Source of the DNA: an uncultured Lachnospiraceae bacterium
GTDB taxonomy: Bacteria > Bacillota_A > Clostridia > Lachnospirales > Lachnospiraceae
DNA: 10,169 nucleotides
Assembly: GCA_949957035.1 (NCBI GenBank)
Contig: CATLIP010000078.1
Location: 1 to 10,169, forward strand
Direction: 5' to 3'
This document shows, in pieces, positions 5,710-10,169 of this stretch; position 1 is the stretch's first letter; the number at the start of each line of letters is the position of its first letter. The notes beneath the pieces were generated by a model. It did no database searches. It was not told where the DNA came from and saw only the letters and a list, made by a program, of their open reading frames with translations. A program made the translations under genes and the position numbers.

Positions 5710-6237
5710 ATGTTGGAATATCTCGTACTATATCAAAGTGAATCCGGGAATACGAAGAAAATAGCCGCGACTATCTTCTCCCATCTTCCCGGAACTTCCA
5801 AAGACTTAATCGATATCACGACGGACAAACTGATTCCTGAAGCCCGTATTTACTTCATAGGCTTCTGCGTACATCAGGGTTCCTGCAGTATGATTGTCAG
5901 CGATTTTCTGAATGACTTAAGCGGCAAGCAGATTGCTCTTTTCGGAACCTGCGGCATGGGTGATTCTCCGGAATATTACAGCGCCATCGAGCACAGCGCT
6001 AATGCGTGGATTGAGTCTGACAATGAATATCTGGGAGCATTTATCTGCCAGGGCAAGATGCCTCAACGGGTCCGTCAGAAATATGAAGCCAAACGGACCA
6101 AAGAGAATACCTCACAGATTAATCTGTGTCTGCGTAATTTTGACCAGGCGCTGACTCATCCCGACAGCCTTGACCTTGAACATGCGAAAGTATTCGTAGA
6201 AAAAATACTGAAAAAAATAAAGGCAGAGGATTTTTAA
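5710..6237 (+). CDS. Flavodoxin family protein
   Basis: The 175-residue protein has a flavodoxin-like alpha/beta fold. The first strand (EYLVLYQS) is followed by the FMN phosphate-binding loop SESGNTKKIA at residues 10-19. Later strands are ARIYFIGFCVHQGSCS and KQIALFGTCGMGDSPEYYSA. It should bind FMN and carry electrons or act as a small flavoprotein reductase partner; the partner is not evident. It belongs to the broad Flavodoxin_3-like group that also includes BilS, but no bilirubin reductase gene is nearby. AAAGGA lies 9 bases before the ATG. It is last in the operon, and its TAA stop sits in the loop of the terminator hairpin. Confidence 0.88.
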   Translation: MLEYLVLYQSESGNTKKIAATIFSHLPGTSKDLIDITTDKLIPEARIYFIGFCVHQGSCSMIVSDFLNDLSGKQIALFGTCGMGDSPEYYSAIEHSANAWIESDNEYLGAFICQGKMPQRVRQKYEAKRTKENTSQINLCLRNFDQALTHPDSLDLEHAKVFVEKILKKIKAEDF

Positions 6238-6249
6238 GTCCTCTGCCTT
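6210..6249 (-). terminator. Intrinsic terminator, possibly bidirectional, between convergent genes
   Basis: A perfect 11-bp inverted repeat (6220-6230 with 6239-6249, loop of 8) lies at the meeting point of two convergent genes. On the minus strand it is followed by TATTTTTTT, a good U-tract, ending the PrdA-like gene 26 bases past its stop. On the plus strand the hairpin contains the flavodoxin stop codon in its loop and is followed only by TATTCATG, so it is weaker in that direction. Confidence 0.85.
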
Positions 6250-6274
6250 ATTCATGTAACATTTGGGGCATTCC

Positions 6275-6688
6275 CTATATGGGAAGTTCCAGGTAAATGT
6301 CCTTACCCTCTTTGATGGAAATGACTACTTTGCCGCTCTTTACCGTTGTAACCGCACCCTGTACGTTCATCTCAACCGCCGGGGCCGGCTCTTTGGCTTC
6401 CCCTTCTGTCGGTTCCTCTGCATCGCTTTCAGATGCGTCTTTGAAGCCTTCTACATTGTCCACGGTCAATGGACAGAGTGAATCACTGGTCTTCGTAAGC
6501 TTTGCCCCCAATACCTGCCCGATTGTGAGACATCCGTCCAGATTCAATAATCCGGAATCAACCAACTCATCAAAGATTGCCGGGTCCTCCAAGTTCGCTG
6601 CCTCGATGGTGATACCGCCCTCTGCTCTGCAACAGAGCACTGCCGGGTCATTCGCATGAGCTTTTGCGGTTTCCGCTGTAATAGACAT
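6275..6688 (-). CDS. Stand-alone homologue of the N-terminal segment of D-proline reductase proprotein PrdA
   Basis: This 137-residue protein starts MSITAETAKAHANDPAVLCC and continues with NLEDPAIFDELVDSGLL, CLTIGQVLGAKL and LTVDNVEGF. An acidic Pro/Ala/Glu linker (about 84-106) and a C-terminal beta piece KVVISIKEGKDIYLELPI follow. From memory of the family, this matches the first 120-140 residues of clostridial PrdA, including the closing GEGKNISLEIPL-type strand. The rest of PrdA, with the Cys processed to a pyruvoyl group, is absent and no continuation exists downstream. It is therefore unlikely to be a reductase by itself; a binding or regulatory module is possible. The ATG at 6686-6688 has AGGAGG 8 bases upstream; an earlier ATG at 6760 lacks this. 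It has its own promoter-like boxes and terminator. Confidence 0.65.
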   Translation of the reverse strand: MSITAETAKAHANDPAVLCCRAEGGITIEAANLEDPAIFDELVDSGLLNLDGCLTIGQVLGAKLTKTSDSLCPLTVDNVEGFKDASESDAEEPTEGEAKEPAPAVEMNVQGAVTTVKSGKVVISIKEGKDIYLELPI

Positions 6689-6713
6689 ACTTATTACCTC
6701 CTCTTTCTGTTGT

Positions 6714-6733
6714 ATATACTGTCTTAAGTATAT
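6714..6733. repeat. Inverted repeat overlapping the -10 region of the PrdA-like gene
   Basis: ATATACT (6714-6720) and AGTATAT (6727-6733) form a perfect 7-bp inverted repeat with 6 bases between. It covers the predicted -10 box and start point of the minus-strand PrdA-like gene, a typical operator position. Its AT-rich composition makes chance occurrence possible. Confidence 0.35.
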
Positions 6734-6756
6734 CTTTCCTGCGGTATGAATTCCAA
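6727..6756 (-). promoter_or_regulatory. Probable promoter of the PrdA-like gene
   Basis: On the minus strand TTGGAA (6751-6756) and TATACT (6727-6732) are 18 bases apart, giving a transcript with a short leader before the AGGAGG site. The -35 box matches consensus at 4 of 6 positions. Read-through from the large surface-protein gene is also possible, because no terminator is seen in the 119 bases between them. Confidence 0.45.
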
Positions 6757-6807
6757 TCACTTTTTTTCATGTATGGGAGGTATTTATCAATGTTTTCTAT
6801 TACTCTT

Positions 6808-9800
6808 TTACCTCATTGTTCTGCGCTTTACACTATAACCAACGCCTGCTGCTCCCAACATCATAAAGAGCGCATAGAGCAGGATTGTGTTCGTGTCGCC
6901 GGTCTTCGGCGCTGCGGACTTCCTCGGAATAGAATTTGTAATTGTATTCTGATTGTTTCCATTTCCGCCAACTGCCTTTACTTCCTTCCAGCCTAATGCG
7001 ATTGGTGACAGGCTGGTTACTTTAAACTGGATTGAATCTCCTTTCTCTACAGACGGAAATTCGATTTCGCCCGGCTTATGTCCATTCATTTCTTTTGTAA
7101 ACATATGTGCCGCTTCGAAATTATGAGAATCTTTTCCGGTTCCCTTCGGATATGATAATGTAACGGTAAGACCATTCTTCGGGAAGTTCTCCTGAGTTGC
7201 CTTCTCCCAGTTACCATTCTCATCCTTAACCATTAAGACTACATCATAGACCTCAACAGAATCACTTCCATCCGGCAGCTTCTTCCTAATCTCAGACTTC
7301 ATCCGTTCTTCAATCTTCGCCGGAGTATTCAATTCCTCGATTGCCTTTAAGGCTTCCGGAACCTGTGACATTCCGGTCTCTATTACCAGCTTGTACTGTA
7401 CGTCGTCCGTTGATTCCGGAACATTCGTCTGCTCAAAAACTGCATTGATTTTTCCGGTAATCTCCGGCAATGCTGACGGCAATGTATAATTGCCAATCTT
7501 CGTTCCGGTAAGAGCCGCAACATAATCAGCATCCGCCCATGCAAGGGTTACTTTCTGCGCGCCCGGTTTGGTATCTGCATATGTACCCACTAATGTGCTC
7601 TCCGGGATAAACTTAACATCTGAAGCATCGGCAGCAAGGATTCCTGATACCTTTAACTCACCGAAAAGGGTTGCCGTATTACCCACAAGGGTTGTCTGGC
7701 TGTCCACTGCCTGTAATCCGCTTACATCCCATGTCAGCGCCTTCGGAGCAACCGTCACAACGCCCCTTATAACCTCCTGATCCTTAAACTCCTTACCGCT
7801 GATGGTCCCGTTGTATAATACGCGGAAGGCCTGTCCTTCTCCTGCCTGGGGCATACCGGTAACATCTAATGTAAAGTGTCCTGCCTCGCTGTCGCTCTCG
7901 TCACCGACTTTTGCCGTAAGTTTTTTAATCTTCACGATATCAGCCCAGGAATCACCGTAAGTCGGATTACTCTTAACTGTTACCGCATTCTTAATTGTAG
8001 CCTGCTGTCCGTCAACAACAAACTCGATATCTCTGACTGTAAAAAGAATGTCCTCTTGTCTGCCAATATAATTTCCACTGCCCGGAACAAAGCTATAAGT
8101 AATCTTTCCGGTGTCGCCAACCTTTAATTTCGCAAGCTCTGATACTACCTGTTCATAGGTCATTTGTGAGGTTCCATTGTAGCTATAAGTAACAGCCCCC
8201 GGAATCTCCTCATTATTCACACCGGTAAATACAGGCTTCGTGAATGTTCCCACTCCCGCTACCACATTCTGCTCTTTGGCAGCGCTGGAAGTATAGTTAC
8301 TTGTTGGCTTAATCTCAAAAACACTACCTGTGAATGTAATCTTATAGTTCGGGTTCTCACTTGCCAGTGTTCCCACATTGATTGCATACCCGTCTGTTTT
8401 CACATCCTCGCCCTTGTCACGCACCAACGCACCTGAAAGGCTCTCACCTTCAACTAAAGGTGTTGTGCTGTCAACAACATACTTAAGCTCAGGATCTGCT
8501 TCTCCGTATGTCTTTTCCGCCTTTTGAGCCGTCACTGTAATCGGTCTTGGATTTACAGTTACTTTTACCTCGAACGTCTCCGCTGCATATGTGTTCAAAT
8601 CTTTTGGAATAAATACTGCTCTGAATGTGTTCTGGCCTGCATTGCCATAGGATGTAACGTCACTTGCCCAGGCAACGATACCCTCAACCGTTTTTTTGTC
8701 CTCATCCGTCACAGAATATCCTGTCAATACGCCATCGCTTACTGCATCACCGTATGTAACAGTTATAGCCGGCATATTAATTGTAAGTTTTGGTTTCTGA
8801 ATATAATTCGTCTCTGACAGTTTCAAAACTTCTGCCCCAAACAGGCTCAGCTGGTCATCATCATAGATAAATTTAATGTCATCGCCCCAAATGGTGAACG
8901 TATAGCTTCCATCTGCATTGGCTTTGGTTCCTGCCAGGAACAAACTGCCATCGAAACCGATTGAGCCAGTATCACTGTTCGTCACATCAACCAGATAATT
9001 CTTTCCTTCTAATGTAACGATATTCCACATATGACCGCCTGCACCGGTTCCGCCGTCCATATCTCCGCAAATGGTATAGCATACCGTATTCCCACTGAAG
9101 GTTGATAGGTCACACAGATATTGGAAAGCTTTGGCATAACCTTCACATACAACATTCGTATTGGTATCTCCATCGAACACCCAAATCAACTGCCAAGGAT
9201 TACCGTAAGGCATGTTCTTGTCTGCCGCCGCGTCGTCATAGTATGATACTAAATCACAAATCTCCTGACAATATGCGGCAAGCTTCGCATAATCCGACTT
9301 ATTGGCATGCTTTGCCACAATAGCCTTCGCATTGTCGGCTGCTTTTTTTACACCGCTGACTTTACTGGCATCAATCTGAGTCCAGCCGCCGGCTCCCTGA
9401 TACTCGTATGCAACCGCAAATTCAAACTCTAACTGCGATACACTATATTTTCCTCCGCCGGAAGTAAGATCAAAGCCATATGCATATCCTTCTGTCTTAT
9501 CAAACCAATAAAAATCATATGGGCAGTCCATTAACAGATAAGATATGATTGGATCAATCTCCTCCGAAAGTTTAGCCTTTACTGCATTAATCATCGTGGT
9601 ATTATTAGCTGATGGGGAAATACCTAATGTTTCCGCTGTCCAAGACACCGGATATGATATCTTAATTCCCGATGTAGTTGTCACCGTACCGGCAGCAATT
9701 TTCTCTATCTGGCTTTTTAAGTTATCATAAACTGCCTTCTCTTTTGGATCCGTCAGCTTATTCGCACCGACTTCTCCAAGTGTAGCGATACCGTCATTGG

Positions 9801-10167
9801 CGCCGGCATAGAAAAGCTGGTCTACATAACCTGCGAACAATTCATCGCTGTCCGGAAGATCTACATCCTTACCTTTCACTTCCACGTTGATTGTAGAAGT
9901 CTCTCCCTCAGAACCTGCATCCTCGTTGTTGTCTTTGTCTTCCGGTTCAGCAGGTACTGTCACTTCCGGCTCCGTTTCCTGCTTGTCCGGTACATCCGGT
10001 TCCGCCGGCGCGCCCGTTACGTCCGTCTCTGAAACCGGAGCCCCGCTGCCATCCACATCATCCTCTGCAAGTGATGTCAGAACAGGCAGATTCACCGAAC
10101 CTCCAATCACCACAAGGGACAACGCCACCGCCAACAACCGCTTCAGTCGTTTTTTCCTCTCCTTCAT
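6808..10167 (-). CDS. Cell-wall-anchored surface protein with transglutaminase-like domain and MBG/YDG modules
   Basis: The 1119-residue secreted protein starts with a signal peptide (basic MKERKKRLKR, hydrophobic 11-33, likely cut after LTSLA near 34). An acidic Pro/Glu-rich spacer (about 35-95) and an unassigned region (100-270) follow. A transglutaminase-like domain covers about 275-400, with Cys341 in VVCEGYAKAFQYL, His379 in GGHMWNIV and Asp394 in YLVDVTNSD. Beta-rich MBG/YDG modules span about 463-538, 540-620, 715-810 and 811-908. A C-terminal domain of sortase-substrate proteins (about 912-1065) precedes the sorting signal: APKTG at 1086-1090, a membrane helix (1095-1113) and the tail KRRTMR. 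It probably acts at the cell surface; its substrate is unknown. Only 2 bases precede the ATG, so its ribosome binding site is not visible, but the signal peptide supports the start. Confidence 0.88.
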   Translation of the reverse strand: MKERKKRLKRLLAVALSLVVIGGSVNLPVLTSLAEDDVDGSGAPVSETDVTGAPAEPDVPDKQETEPEVTVPAEPEDKDNNEDAGSEGETSTINVEVKGKDVDLPDSDELFAGYVDQLFYAGANDGIATLGEVGANKLTDPKEKAVYDNLKSQIEKIAAGTVTTTSGIKISYPVSWTAETLGISPSANNTTMINAVKAKLSEEIDPIISYLLMDCPYDFYWFDKTEGYAYGFDLTSGGGKYSVSQLEFEFAVAYEYQGAGGWTQIDASKVSGVKKAADNAKAIVAKHANKSDYAKLAAYCQEICDLVSYYDDAAADKNMPYGNPWQLIWVFDGDTNTNVVCEGYAKAFQYLCDLSTFSGNTVCYTICGDMDGGTGAGGHMWNIVTLEGKNYLVDVTNSDTGSIGFDGSLFLAGTKANADGSYTFTIWGDDIKFIYDDDQLSLFGAEVLKLSETNYIQKPKLTINMPAITVTYGDAVSDGVLTGYSVTDEDKKTVEGIVAWASDVTSYGNAGQNTFRAVFIPKDLNTYAAETFEVKVTVNPRPITVTAQKAEKTYGEADPELKYVVDSTTPLVEGESLSGALVRDKGEDVKTDGYAINVGTLASENPNYKITFTGSVFEIKPTSNYTSSAAKEQNVVAGVGTFTKPVFTGVNNEEIPGAVTYSYNGTSQMTYEQVVSELAKLKVGDTGKITYSFVPGSGNYIGRQEDILFTVRDIEFVVDGQQATIKNAVTVKSNPTYGDSWADIVKIKKLTAKVGDESDSEAGHFTLDVTGMPQAGEGQAFRVLYNGTISGKEFKDQEVIRGVVTVAPKALTWDVSGLQAVDSQTTLVGNTATLFGELKVSGILAADASDVKFIPESTLVGTYADTKPGAQKVTLAWADADYVAALTGTKIGNYTLPSALPEITGKINAVFEQTNVPESTDDVQYKLVIETGMSQVPEALKAIEELNTPAKIEERMKSEIRKKLPDGSDSVEVYDVVLMVKDENGNWEKATQENFPKNGLTVTLSYPKGTGKDSHNFEAAHMFTKEMNGHKPGEIEFPSVEKGDSIQFKVTSLSPIALGWKEVKAVGGNGNNQNTITNSIPRKSAAPKTGDTNTILLYALFMMLGAAGVGYSVKRRTMR

Positions 10168-10169
10168 GT

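Noticed and set aside
5710..6237. Naming the flavodoxin BilS (bilirubin reduction partner)
   Set aside because: Fold and size fit, but there is no bilR-type reductase nearby and flavodoxins are too diverse to assign on this basis.
6689..6760. Upstream start of the PrdA-like gene
   Set aside because: The extension overlaps the promoter-like boxes and the AGGAGG site, and the shorter start gives the family-like MSIT N-terminus.
6689..6807. Terminator for the large surface-protein gene
   Set aside because: No GC-rich hairpin followed by a T-run on the minus strand is visible in this gap.

Overview
The window looks like chromosome of a Gram-positive gut-type Clostridia bacterium, most likely a Lachnospiraceae member. 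The reasons are the rpsF-ssb-rpsR block with a DUF951 gene beside it, a clostridial class B sortase, a DUF5685/J-domain gene pair, a cell-wall protein with a PKTG-type sorting signal, strong AGGAGG ribosome binding sites and mid-range base composition. No mobile element, CRISPR array, tRNA or rRNA is visible. The species assignment is inference.

Left part (1-3577, all minus strand, read right to left): a [4Fe-4S] L-cysteine desulfidase/L-serine dehydratase-like enzyme, a class B sortase with a long repetitive basic cytoplasmic tail, and a DUF951 protein form one tight transcription unit starting from a promoter near 3610. A second promoter at 1006-1034 overlaps the DUF951 stop codon. It drives rpsF (S6), ssb and rpsR (S18, cut by the window edge). 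The rpsF leader can fold into hairpins and is a candidate for S6:S18 autoregulation.

Middle part (3684-6237, plus strand): a divergent promoter drives four closely spaced genes: a small two-helix membrane protein with a C-terminal zinc ribbon, a DUF5685 protein, a J-domain/TPR-like protein with a Cys/Gly-rich tail, and a flavodoxin-fold protein. Their joint function is unknown. The flavodoxin ends in a hairpin that also serves the convergent gene as an intrinsic terminator.

Right part (6275-10167, minus strand): a 1119-residue secreted protein carries a signal peptide, a transglutaminase-like Cys-His-Asp domain, several MBG/YDG-type beta modules and a C-terminal APKTG sorting signal. After it comes a 137-residue protein that resembles only the N-terminal segment of the D-proline reductase proprotein PrdA.

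The genes are mostly housekeeping plus a surface system. The sortase at 1229-2248 is a plausible anchoring enzyme for the APKTG protein at 6808-10167. The less-explored elements are the sortase tail repeats, the stand-alone PrdA-like domain, the DUF5685 operon, and the Cys-to-Val change in the desulfidase-family enzyme.
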